Assembly: GCA_958295905.1 (NCBI GenBank)
Contig: CATQHG010000001.1
Coordinates: 62,001 to 126,000, forward strand
DNA: 64,000 bases
Direction of reading: 5' to 3'
Source: an uncultured Vicinamibacterales bacterium
GTDB lineage: Bacteria > Acidobacteriota > Vicinamibacteria > Vicinamibacterales > UBA8438
Shown: positions 56,352 to 64,000 of the stretch, piece after piece
Layout of the letters: every line of letters begins with the position of its first letter
Numbering within the stretch: position 1 is the stretch's first letter
The notes under the pieces: generated by a model
Told to the model about the DNA's origin: nothing
The model's database searches: none
Seen by the model: the letters and a program-made list of their open reading frames with translations, nothing else
Program-made: the position numbers and the translations under genes

Positions 56352-57230
56352 TCAGTCGAGCTCGGCGTAGATCTTCTCCGCGTTGTCCTCGGCGCTGGTC
56401 AGGGCGCCCCGGCTCATCGCGTAGCCTGCGTAGCGCTCCGGTAGGTCGAGCGAGGCCGCGGTCTCCGCCGCCGACCGGCCGGCCGCCCGGCCTGCCTCGA
56501 CGGCCGCGAGGAAGTCGCGGTTGAACTCGCCGAACTCGCGGAAGTCGGCCCAGCCCATCACCGGACTGTGTCCGGGAATCACCGTGTCGACGCCCTGTAT
56601 GCCGTCGGCCGCGGCGAGCACCGTCTTCCCGTAGTTGACCCCGCTGCCGCCGTTGTTGACGTCGATGTAGGGCACGCCCTTCCAGGCGAACAGGTCGCCG
56701 GTGTGGGCGACGCCGAGGCCCGTGAAGACCACGATGGAGTCGCCGCTGGTGTGGCCGGCGCCGAAGTGGTAGAGGTCGATCTGGTTGGCCCCGTCGAGCA
56801 GGGTCAGGCGATCCTCGTAGGTTTGGCCCGGCAGGTACTGCCGGCCGCCGGCGGACTGGAACGCCGGCATGCGCTCCATGTTCGTCCGGGTGTTGACGTG
56901 GGCCGCCACTTCGACGGGCTGGGCGAAGTCGATGTTGCTCCCCACGTGGTCGCCGTGGGTGTGGGTGTTGATGATCATCGTGACCGGCTCGTCGGTCACC
57001 GTGCGGATCTGGTCGAGTATCGCCCCGCCCCACCCGGGATTCTTCGTGTCCACCACCACCACGCCCTCGCCGGTGACGAGCGCCGCGGTGTTGCCGCCGC
57101 CGCCCGTGATCACGTACAGGTTGTCCTTGACGTGCTCGATCTCGGCGACGTTCCCCTGCGCCGCGGGGCGGCTCATCGCCGCCGCGAGGCCGATCGCGGC
57201 CAGCGCGGCCAGAACCGTGATTCGTTTCAT
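56352..57230 (-). CDS. secreted MBL-fold metallo-hydrolase
   Basis: This intact protein of 292 residues begins [20 protein letters not shown], a signal peptide. The metal site is [20 protein letters not shown] (His90, His92, Asp94, His95). Further ligands follow in [20 protein letters not shown] and DLFAWKG, and [12 protein letters not shown] provides the last His. The shape fits periplasmic class B3-like/SoxH-type hydrolases of Acidobacteriota; the substrate is unknown. Nothing suggests that it is a clinically relevant beta-lactamase. It is convergent neither with a partner nor in an operon: the next gene upstream starts at 58760, on the same strand, over a 261-base gap. Confidence 0.88.
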   Translation of the reverse strand: MKRITVLAALAAIGLAAAMSRPAAQGNVAEIEHVKDNLYVITGGGGNTAALVTGEGVVVVDTKNPGWGGAILDQIRTVTDEPVTMIINTHTHGDHVGSNIDFAQPVEVAAHVNTRTNMERMPAFQSAGGRQYLPGQTYEDRLTLLDGANQIDLYHFGAGHTSGDSIVVFTGLGVAHTGDLFAWKGVPYIDVNNGGSGVNYGKTVLAAADGIQGVDTVIPGHSPVMGWADFREFGEFNRDFLAAVEAGRAAGRSAAETAASLDLPERYAGYAMSRGALTSAEDNAEKIYAELD

Positions 57231-57491
57231 GACATGCCTCCGTCCATTCCGCGGTTGAGAACTGCCGGCCCGCGGCGGAACGCTCCGCTTGCATTCGACC
57301 GGCGATGCATCCCGCCCGATTGCGTTGTTCCGCGGAGCCGGTCCCTTGCTCCGCGGTCGCGACAGGCTCGATAGGCTCCGTCGTCACGCCCGCCGCACGG
57401 GCGTTCTTCAACCTGCGGGCGCCCTTCGGCCCGCCGGCGCCCCCGCCGGTCTCGGCGCCGCTCGAGGTCTGCCGCCGACTGGAAGTCCCAA
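57231..57491. other. intergenic, no gene; short repeat
   Basis: Contains GCATTCGACCGGCGATG (about 57291-57307), also present at about 56232 on the other side of the MBL gene. Otherwise nothing is supported. Confidence 0.35.
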
Positions 57492-58760
57492 CTATACAAC
57501 GGTCCGCCCCGCCAGCCGGTGATCGAGCACCATCTCCTCGGTCAGGGTCGTCCCGAAGCCCGGGGCGGTGGGCGCCACGACGTCGCCGTTCTCGACCGGC
57601 GGCGACATCGCGTCGAGAATCGCCGATCCGGCCGGGAAGCTCTCGGCCATGGTGCAGCTCGGCGAGATCAGCGCGATGGGGAGCCCCCACGAGCTGCCGC
57701 CGCGGTGGGGGATGATCTCGAGCCCCGCCGCCTCGACGAGCCGCGCGATGCGCCGCCCCGCGGTGGTGCCGCCGCACCACGTGATGTCCGGCTGGAGGAT
57801 TTCGGCCGACCCGATCCGCACCAGCACCTCGAACCCGTGCTCGGTGTACTCGTGCTCGCCGCACGCCACCCGGGTCCAGCCCGGGCCGCCGCCTCCGATG
57901 CGGCGCACCAGCTCGGCGTAGCCGAAGACGTCGTCGGGCGAGAGCAGCTCCTCCATGAAGTACAGCCCGGCCGGCCGCAGCCGCTCGGCCAGGTCCACCG
58001 CCCAGTCCACGGTGCCGTTGCGCGAGACGCAGTCGGTCATCAGGTTGCCGTCCGGTCCCAGGACGTCGCGGGCTTCGAGCACCGAGGCGACCGCCCGGTC
58101 GAGGGCCGCCGGCGGGGTGGCGGGGTTCACGGGCAGGCTGCGCTTGAAGTTGCGGACCCCCGCGGCGGCGCCCGCCGCGACGTCGTCGCCGGTCTGGTAG
58201 AGGGCGATGCGGTCGCGGGGGGCGCCGCCGAGCAGTGCGTGCACCGGCTGTCCGGCGTGCTTGCCCGCGATGTCCCAGAGCGCGTTGTCGACGGCGCTCA
58301 GGGCCATGGCGAACAGGCCGCGCCGCCCGTAGAAGATCGCCGACTGGTACATCTGGTCCCAGAGCTGCTCGACGTTGAGGGGGTTGGCGTCCATCAGCAG
58401 GTGCTTCAGGTGCCCGTCGATGATCTCGACGGCGGCGCTGCCCCCGGCGCCCATGCCGAAGCCCGTCACCCCCTGATCGGTCTTGATGATCGCGATGATC
58501 GCGGACGGCAGTTGCTCGAACGGGCCGCCCCAGCGCCAGCGCCGGGGATCGTCGTCGGACGAGAAGGTCGGCGCATCGAGCAGCCCGTCCGAGCGCTGGT
58601 TGATGTAGATCGGGTAGGCGTCGACGGCGCGGATGCGCAGGGCGGGCGGCTGCGCGCCGGCCAGCGTCGCGGGCCGCGTCCCCGAAGCTGCGGCCATCGC
58701 CGTGAGCCCGGCGGTTTGCAGGAAACGTCGCCGACTCGGCAGCGGCAGGTCTTGTCTCAT
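57492..58760 (-). CDS. Tat-exported enolase-superfamily (mandelate racemase/muconate lactonizing) enzyme
   Basis: The protein has 422 residues. ATG 58760 starts MRQDLPLPSRRRFLQTAGLT, a twin-arginine signal (S-R-R-R-F-L). The N-terminal capping domain is RIRAVDAYPIYINQRSDGLL. In the barrel, metal ligands are probable in NLMTDCVSRNGTVDWAVDLA (Asp), YFMEELLSPDDVFGYAEL (Glu) and RVACGEHEYTEHGFEVL (Glu). The catalytic His is likely in LEIIPHRGGSSWGLPI. This fits an acid-sugar dehydratase or racemase such as L-rhamnonate dehydratase; the precise substrate is uncertain. The start overlaps the stop of a decayed vapC gene (ATGA). Confidence 0.85.
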   Translation of the reverse strand: MRQDLPLPSRRRFLQTAGLTAMAAASGTRPATLAGAQPPALRIRAVDAYPIYINQRSDGLLDAPTFSSDDDPRRWRWGGPFEQLPSAIIAIIKTDQGVTGFGMGAGGSAAVEIIDGHLKHLLMDANPLNVEQLWDQMYQSAIFYGRRGLFAMALSAVDNALWDIAGKHAGQPVHALLGGAPRDRIALYQTGDDVAAGAAAGVRNFKRSLPVNPATPPAALDRAVASVLEARDVLGPDGNLMTDCVSRNGTVDWAVDLAERLRPAGLYFMEELLSPDDVFGYAELVRRIGGGGPGWTRVACGEHEYTEHGFEVLVRIGSAEILQPDITWCGGTTAGRRIARLVEAAGLEIIPHRGGSSWGLPIALISPSCTMAESFPAGSAILDAMSPPVENGDVVAPTAPGFGTTLTEEMVLDHRLAGRTVV

Positions 58761-58906
58761 CTCAGGTCTCCGCGATCCAGCTCTTCGAGAACCGCCCCGC
58801 CCGCAACCAGCCGGTGCTCGGTGAGCACGCGCTGCAGGATGTCGAGGCGGAACCCGCGCGTGGCGAAGGCGGCGACGAGGACGTTGGTGCCCAGCAGGAT
58901 CCTCAC
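58757..58906 (-). pseudogene. PIN-domain toxin (VapC) truncated to 49 residues, active-site Asp lost
   Basis: The GTG at 58906 overlaps the antitoxin stop (GTGA). The product is MRILLGTNVLVAAFATRGFR, LDILQRVLTEHRLVAGGAVL, EELDRGDLR. A PIN domain would begin L-L-D-T-N-V-L; the catalytic Asp is Gly here. The protein stops after the second helix at a TGA that overlaps the next gene's ATG, where about 130 residues are usual. It cannot be an active RNase. Since the antitoxin is intact, the pair shows partial decay. Confidence 0.75.
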
Positions 58907-59118
58907 GAGATCTCGCGGAAGACATCCTCGTCGGTCAACCAGCCGTGGGCTTCGGCGAACGGCGCGACCCGGCGCCGCAGTTGATCGAGCCGCGCGAGCG
59001 CCGGTTGCCGCCGCACCGCTTCGCGCACGAACGCGCTCTTGCCCGTGCCTGTCCGCGCCGCCGCCTCGCGCAGCTCCGCGTCCAGCCGATCATCGACGCG
59101 AATGGTCAACGTCGCCAT
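58903..59118 (-). CDS. VapB-like ribbon-helix-helix antitoxin
   Basis: The protein has 71 residues. ATG 59118 starts MATLTIRVDDRLDAELREAA, the beta-strand and helix of a ribbon-helix-helix fold. GTGKSAFVREAVRRQPALAR and a short C-terminal tail (AEAHGWLTDEDVFREIS) follow. Such antitoxins bind their promoter as dimers and block the PIN toxin with the C-terminal tail. Its toxin gene overlaps downstream but is truncated. Confidence 0.8.
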   Translation of the reverse strand: MATLTIRVDDRLDAELREAAARTGTGKSAFVREAVRRQPALARLDQLRRRVAPFAEAHGWLTDEDVFREIS

Positions 59119-59211
59119 GCGCTGCAAAGTACTACACTCGGTGAGCCCAGTGCCAACCTTCGCCGTCCAGGGGGCGCACGTCAAGACAGTGAGACGCCGC
59201 CGCTGGAGTCG

Positions 59212-60146
59212 CTACAGCGGGAGATGGCCGCCGACGTAGCCGATCTCGACTTCTCGTACGCTCGCATCGAAGCGCAGATGGATGCGCCCGCCGCTCCCGA
59301 AGCGGGCGTGCCACTCGAACAGCACCCGTGCACCATCGCCCGAGCGGAACCGCCGAGCCTCACGGAGGCCGGGGCGGTTCATCACCCGGTCGCTCTCCGG
59401 CGTGACCTTGCACGTCCACGGAGGAGCCGCGCCATCCCGCCACGCGCCGGCCGCCTTGTCGAGATCCTTCAACCGGTTGACGATCGTCGACAGCATCCCC
59501 GCGTTCAACGCCGCGCACTGGTTCTCCACGTCGGGGCCGAAGGTCAGATGCGGGAACATCTGCTCCCGCCGCTTCCAGAACCCGGCGGCGTCGCGCGGCG
59601 TCGGCAGGCGTTCGCGGTGGCGTTGAACGATGGCTCCGCCGTGGTGCGACCGGGCCAGGTTGTCAACGGTTTCCGCTCCCTCCCCGAGAGAGCCGTCCGG
59701 CAGCAGTTCGTGGAAGTCGACCGTGACCCGGTCGCGGTCCCACACCGGTTCTGACGGGAGGCTGACTGCGATCGCGTCCGTGATGGCGCACAGGAGGAGC
59801 GGCGCTCCGTCGTCCTGCGGCAGTGTCTTCTCTTCGCATCTCAGGAATCGATTCCGCGAAGTCTTCCCCGACATCGCTCAGGAGCGGAGACTTCGCGGTC
59901 AAACGCTATGAGGAACAGATACTCCTCCCGCGCCCCCCGCTGCCGTAGTTCCTGGTACGTCTCGAACAGCGACCGATCGTGCGAACAGCGGATTTCGTGG
60001 ACCGACCGGCACATCCGAAGAGTCGGCGGCGCGGCGCGGTGCTCGACGAGCGCCGCCATCCCGGACACGGTGTCGGTCAGCCACGCTATCGCCTCGCCGC
60101 GCCCACAGGGGACGAGACTGGCATGGTTCAGGATCATCTCGCGCAC
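59212..60146 (-). pseudogene. unknown third protein of the DUF262-AAA operon, two frameshifts
   Basis: GTG 60146 (GGGGGA 5 bases upstream) begins VREMILNHASLVPCGRGEAI, AWLTDTVSGMAALVEHRAAP. The frame then passes through EYLFLIAFDREVSA, shifts near 59893 into PLLSDVGEDFAESIPEMR and near 59845 into CEEKTLPQDDGAPLLLCAIT. It continues to RVLFEWHARFGSGGRIHLRF, DASVREVEIGYVGGHLPL and stop, about 311 codons. The C-terminal W-H-x-R-F...G-R-I-H-L-R-F...I-G-Y-V-G-x-H-L pattern is distinctive and may be a small catalytic or toxin-like domain. I recognise no family for the rest. It lies 25 bases after the AAA gene and is presumably co-transcribed. Confidence 0.6.
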
Positions 60147-60171
60147 GTTGGATCCCCCAGCCCGGGTTTCG

Positions 60172-61586
60172 CTACAGCCAGTCACTCGGCTTCGTGATCT
60201 CGTCCCGGCCCGCCTTGCGGGCTTTGTCGGCGGCTGCTCTCAGCCGCTCCGGGTCCGCCATGCCTGCGAGTTTCTCGTCGGCGTCGCGCTGGTTTCCCTT
60301 CAACAAGGCGTTGATGGCGGACTTCGCTTTGGCCTCTGATCCGAGGCCTGCGAACGTCCGTCCGCTTCGCACCACCTGCCCGGTGACCGGGCACCGCCGG
60401 TCGGCGTTCGGGGGCGGTGGCGGGGTCGCGGTGTCTCGCGCCGCAACGGCATCCGGTCCGCCGGGGCGGCTCCGCGGGGCGAGCAGCCTCGCGAGGTTCT
60501 CGTCGTGTTGATCGAAGAAGCCGGACGGCCAGCGCGACAGGCGCCCGTCCGCGTCGACAGCCGGTGAAGAGACGACCGTGCGCCCGCCATCGCGTTCGAA
60601 ATAGTGGATGGCGGTGTCCGCGGGTTGCGATCAGCCCATCGCGCACGGCAATGCGCACGCCGTCCACGAAGTGGTCGCTGTGGGTCTCCACGAACACCTG
60701 AACCCCGGCGCCCGCCGCGCGAACCGCGAGCTCCGCAAGCCGGGTCTGCCCGCGGGGGTGGAGATGCGCCTCCGGGTTTTCGATGAGGCAGAGCGAGCCG
60801 CCCGGCGACAACAGCGCCAACACGACGGGCAGGACGTACGACAGCCCGAAGCCGACGTTCGTGGCGCGGTGGCGGCGCGTCGCTACGTCGCCCGGGCGAT
60901 CGAAAACAAAGCCGGCGATAACGGTATCGGCGGCCAGCACCGACTCGAGCTGGAGATGCGCGCCGGGGCTGACGTCTTGCAGCCAATGATCGACGACGTC
61001 GAGCAGCCGGTGACCCGGCCGGTCGCCGCAACGGGGATCGTCGGCCGGGAGGAGTTCGTTTTGGCGATCGTTCAGAAAGTTCCACGCGTACTCGCCGCCC
61101 GCGCCGAGGTCACGGCGGCGCGCCAGCATTTCCGACAACGGATAGGACTTGCGGGGGCCGATGCGTTCCGCCTGCACATAGTGGAACGGTCCGCCGAACG
61201 GGGGAAAGGCGCGCCAGACCGGCGGAACCCCGGCCTCGGTGGCGGGGCCGATCACCGACAGTTGATCGCCGGTGGGCGAGTAGCCGAACGCCTGCGCCCA
61301 CGGCTCGGGCGTCTCGTCGCGCCGCAGTTCGAACCCGACGACTTCTTCCTCGGCGTCCTCGAACAGCACGTCCGAGCCGGCGCCGAGGTCGGTCAACGCG
61401 CCGCCGAGCACCAGCCGCCCTTCCAGCAGGTCCCGCGTGTCGAACGATTGCCGCAGGACCAGCAGCGCCTGAATCACGCTGCTCTTGCCCATGCCGTTCA
61501 GGCCGCACAGCAGGTTCAGCGGCGCGCACGGCAGATCCAGCGCCTCGAAGCACTTGAAGTTCTTCAATCCGATTCGCCGCAGCATC
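60172..61586 (-). pseudogene. AAA/SMC-like ATPase with DUF3696, one frameshift
   Basis: ATG 61586 overlaps the DUF262 stop (TGATG). The N-terminus MLRRIGLKNFKCFEALDLPC and Walker A LLCGLNGMGKSSVIQALLVL (about residue 35) are RecF/OLD-like. Late in the protein come LSPGGSLCLIENPEAHLHPR (Walker B), VQVFVETHSDHFVDGVRIAV (His switch) and, after a shift near 60612, HYFERDGG and the DUF3696 end. No TOPRIM is present. Total about 471 codons. This architecture is common in defence islands, where the ATPase partners with a nuclease or a DUF262 protein. The one frameshift interrupts the C-terminal domain and may be an error. Confidence 0.8.
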
Positions 61587-62994
61587 AGAGGAATTCCTGG
61601 ACCAAGTCCCGAACGGCGGCGAAGCGCTTGAGTATGCGCCGCGAAGTGCCGGTCGACATCGAGATCGCCTTTTCGAACTCGGTGTCCTCGTTCAGTCGCG
61701 CCATGAAGCGGTTCCGCACCGCTTCCCGCTGGGCCACCAGCCGCTCGATCTGGTCGGGCGAGCAGCGCGCGAATTGCACCGCCCACGTTTCGAACAGGGC
61801 AATGCTGATCTGATTGCGGCCGGCATCCGGTCGGAAACGTTTACGGAACGCGTCGTCTCCGAAGATGCGCGCCGCGGCCACCATCGCCTTCCGGAAGTCG
61901 ACCGCGAGCGCATCCCGGCGGTCGGGGGCCATGGCGTTGAGCGCCTTCATGGTGGTTTCGAGATGGCTGTCGAGGGAATCGGCCGCGTATCGCTCCCACG
62001 GCTCCAGGTGGAAGGCGAGGAACCGGAGGACGCATTCGCGGTCTGACATGCGGTCGGGCTTGATCGATCCGTTCGTGGCGAAGATGAACTCGGTCGATCC
62101 GGCCAATGACTTCAGGTACCGACGGACGGGACCCGGGTTGAGGGCGTGGCGAATCTCCTGCCCGTTGAGCGGCATTCCGCCGGTATTGATGCGGCGGAAG
62201 ATGTTGAACATCACTTCCGGCGGCGTTCCCGGCTCGATGACGTTCACGACGAACTGGGTCTCGCCGATCCGCCGCTGCATCGCCCGCGGCAGACCGTCGT
62301 GCCGCTGGCCGTCGAGTTCGCCGCGGTACTCGAGTCGCGTCAGGGGAAACTTGCCGGTCACGTAGTCCCGTATCGTCGAGAGCCGCTGCACGCCGTCGAC
62401 CACCGCCCAGTTCTCCTCTTCGTCCGCCGCGACGTAGAAGACCGGGATCGGGATACGCAGCAGGAGGGATTCGATCAGGCGGCTCTGGCGTTCGGGGTTC
62501 CAGATGCCGGACAACCGCTGAAAGTCCGGCGCCAGATCGATCTCGCCGTGCTCGATGCGCGACATGAGCTGACCGACGACGATCTGAACGGTGTGGATCT
62601 TGATCCTGGCGGGGTCGAACGGACGTTCGACGGCCCCGGCTTCCGGATCGTCCCTTTCGGCTTCGACGCCGGTTTCCGGGCCGGCCCCGCCACGGGGCGC
62701 GGGTCGGGGGGCGGATTCCGCGGGTTCCGGTGTCGGGGTTTCCTGTTGAGCAAACTTCTTCCACTTCTGATATTGAGTGCTTGCCGTATTCTTATTGCCG
62801 CCCTCAGAGACTATACGAGCTATAACCTCTCGTCGCTGGGCCAATCGGCCCTGCTGAGCAGTAATTTCATCGGCAACATCCCACACTCTGGCGGTAGCCC
62901 CGGACTTTGGTCTTGTATACGGCTCAACCTCGACGGCATCCGGCGGGGCCGTGTCGGCGCGTTCCGATGCGGCGTCGGACTGGACGTTCACCAT
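61585..62994 (-). CDS. DUF262 (GmrSD/ParB-like) protein with N-terminal DNA-binding-like domain
   Basis: This intact protein of 469 residues starts at ATG 62994. The N-terminal about 80 residues contain ARVWDVADEITAQQGRLAQR and VIARIVSEGGNKNTASTQYQ, then KWKK. This helical domain is found alone or fused in many restriction-like proteins and is probably DNA-binding. DUF262 follows (about 125-360): DLAPDFQRLSGIWNPERQSR, LIESLLLRIPIPVFYVAADE and NWAVVDGVQRLSTIRDYVTG, with D-G-V-Q-R-L in place of D-G-Q-Q-R. DUF262 is the nucleotide-dependent part of GmrS. The helical C-terminus is unassigned. It is the first gene of the operon with the AAA ATPase. Confidence 0.88.
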   Translation of the reverse strand: MVNVQSDAASERADTAPPDAVEVEPYTRPKSGATARVWDVADEITAQQGRLAQRREVIARIVSEGGNKNTASTQYQKWKKFAQQETPTPEPAESAPRPAPRGGAGPETGVEAERDDPEAGAVERPFDPARIKIHTVQIVVGQLMSRIEHGEIDLAPDFQRLSGIWNPERQSRLIESLLLRIPIPVFYVAADEEENWAVVDGVQRLSTIRDYVTGKFPLTRLEYRGELDGQRHDGLPRAMQRRIGETQFVVNVIEPGTPPEVMFNIFRRINTGGMPLNGQEIRHALNPGPVRRYLKSLAGSTEFIFATNGSIKPDRMSDRECVLRFLAFHLEPWERYAADSLDSHLETTMKALNAMAPDRRDALAVDFRKAMVAAARIFGDDAFRKRFRPDAGRNQISIALFETWAVQFARCSPDQIERLVAQREAVRNRFMARLNEDTEFEKAISMSTGTSRRILKRFAAVRDLVQEFL

Positions 62995-63067
62995 GAGTTC
63001 CAGACACTGATCAGGATGAAGCTCCGGATGCCGATAGGCGCCTTCCCGGCGGCCGACATCCGCTTAC

Positions 63068-63226
63068 CAGCCCGTGGCAAAACTCCGCGGCGCGCCGGAA
63101 CTGGCCGGTAATAGCGCGGAAACGGCTCGGATCGGCCAGATTCCGGCGATTTCGACCGCTGTGCGACACGTTTCTTGGGCCGAGTACGGTCCCGGCCGGA
63201 TGCAGCGCAACTTCTGCCACGGACTG
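63068..63226 (+). mobile_element. MITE copy 3 (159 bp)
   Basis: Starts CAGCCCGTGGCAAAACTCCG, ends GCAACTTCTGCCACGGACTG, flanked by TTAC (63064-63067) and TTGC (63227-63230), a 4-bp repeat with one mismatch. It is 73 bases upstream of the DUF262 operon start and may carry or disrupt its promoter. Confidence 0.85.
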
Positions 63227-63317
63227 TTGCGCCGGACATCCCCTGACCAGCTCGGAATCGTCGCCGACGTCATCGCCGCCCCGAGCAGCCGGTGAGGAAG
63301 TCGGCGCCTTCTCACGC

Positions 63318-63346
63318 GAGTCGGCGCCGCTCTACGGCGCGGACTC
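63318..63346. repeat. REP-like palindrome at the end of the serine hydrolase gene
   Basis: GAGTCGGCGCCGC-tctac-GGCGCGGACTC is the same kind of hairpin as at 52968-52996; half of it recurs at 13406-13423. Its right arm overlaps the last codons of the hydrolase gene. It could terminate transcription or protect the mRNA end. Confidence 0.6.
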
Positions 63347-64000
63347 CGGCACGCTCGCCGGTATCGCCTCCATCAGCAGGGCCAGGGCGTTGCGCAGCGC
63401 CTGTCCGCCGGCGCGGGCCCCCGCATAGTGGCCCTGCCGCACGACGACGAGCTCGTGCGAGGGGACGATCAGCGTCGTCTGCCCGCCCGCCCCCGACATG
63501 TAGTACGCCTCGCGCGGCACCGGGAACGTGCCGGTGGTGTTGATCCAGAAGAAGCCGCCGTAGATCGGCCGCCCGTCCGCTTCCCAGGCGGGGGCGACGG
63601 TGCTGACGAACTCCGCGTAACCCTCCGGCAGGATCCGTTCGCCGTTCCACACGCCGTCCTGCAGGTAGAGGTTGCCGAGCCGGGCCCAGTCGCGGGCCGG
63701 GGCGAGCTCGTACCCCTGCAGGAGGTAGTTTCCGTAGGGGTCGGTCTCGAGGACCATGCCGCGGATGCCGATCTTGTCGAACAGCTCGCGCTGCGGGAAC
63801 GAGAGGTAGTCGTCGCCGCGGCCCTCGACCCCCAGGCGGACGAGGTAGTTGGTCAGCACCGGGTCCGAGTTCCGGTAGCGGCCGATGGTGTTCGGGGGCC
63901 ATTGCGGCGGGCGGGTGGCCGCCCACTCGAACGAGTTGACGGCGCCGGTGTACACGTAGAGGTGATCGGGATAGCCGAGGGCCGGATCGAGGTCGGGGTC
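63332..64000 (-). CDS. serine hydrolase of the beta-lactamase/class C-like family, C-terminal part
   Basis: The frame runs off the right edge; 222 residues are visible and the S-x-x-K motif lies beyond. It has GRYRNSDPVLTNYLVRLGVE (Y-x-N motif: Y-R-N-S), FDKIGIRGMVLETDPYGNYL, ARDWARLGNLYLQDGVWNGE and SGAGGQTTLIVPSHELVVVR (third motif, H/K-x-G type). The match is to the esterase/D-alanyl carboxypeptidase-like group common in Acidobacteriota. It ends VPESAP at the REP-like palindrome. Confidence 0.85.
   Translation of the reverse strand, partial: DPDLDPALGYPDHLYVYTGAVNSFEWAATRPPQWPPNTIGRYRNSDPVLTNYLVRLGVEGRGDDYLSFPQRELFDKIGIRGMVLETDPYGNYLLQGYELAPARDWARLGNLYLQDGVWNGERILPEGYAEFVSTVAPAWEADGRPIYGGFFWINTTGTFPVPREAYYMSGAGGQTTLIVPSHELVVVRQGHYAGARAGGQALRNALALLMEAIPASVPESAP

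Noticed and set aside
56352-57230. Antibiotic-resistance beta-lactamase (class B) call for the MBL gene
   Set aside because: The fold and metal motif are shared by many hydrolases; the sequence and chromosomal context point to a housekeeping or secreted enzyme of unknown substrate.

Overview
The window is high-GC bacterial DNA. The mix of genes suggests an Acidobacteriota-type chromosome, perhaps Vicinamibacteria-like. It includes an Oar-like TonB receptor with a carboxypeptidase-regulatory N-domain, a secreted PRLPDGRPDLQGVW-type protein, a CaiB/BaiF CoA-transferase, an NHL beta-propeller, a secreted MBL hydrolase, a Tat-exported enolase-superfamily enzyme and an ATP-grasp/alpha-E/transglutaminase cluster. 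This is inference from gene content; no rRNA, tRNA or other marker gene is present.

Layout. (1) 1-5.5 kb is an insertion-sequence graveyard. An IS66 element splits a trypsin-like protease gene, and a C5-methyltransferase scrap, an ISAzo13 tail and two copies of one IS5/IS1182-like element are nested together. (2) 5.5-21 kb is a decayed mobilizable element. It has a MOBQ relaxase with four 47-residue repeats, a plausible oriT, accessory genes, a ParB-like gene, an HNH protein, remnants of a second relaxase copy, duplicated non-coding blocks, a complete IS1634-type element with its target duplication, IS256 scraps and a HEPN gene pair. (3) 22.5-46.4 kb starts with a TonB receptor and continues as a defence island. 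It carries a type III restriction-modification pair (res and mod) with toxin-antitoxin-like remnants wedged between them, a small membrane protein, a PIN toxin pair, a STAND ATPase of about 2,140 codons with an N-terminal PD-(D/E)XK-like nuclease, a decayed methyltransferase locus, and an adenine methylase with a nuclease. (4) 46.7-59.1 kb is mostly core-type metabolism. Four neighbouring genes here have their 3' ends tandemly duplicated. (5) 59.2-63.0 kb is a three-gene operon of DUF262, an AAA ATPase with DUF3696, and an unrecognised third protein. It is the best small candidate for an undescribed defence system. A serine hydrolase runs off the right edge.

Two themes cross the whole window. 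A 150-159 bp MITE family (three copies, CAGYCCG ends, 4-bp target repeats) resembles the ends of the IS5/IS1182-like element and probably uses its transposase. Also, many genes that should be conserved (TonB receptor, res, ATP-grasp, transglutaminase, AAA ATPase) carry single- or two-base frameshifts. That is more than natural decay readily explains and may reflect assembly indel errors, so 'pseudogene' calls that rest only on frameshifts are provisional.
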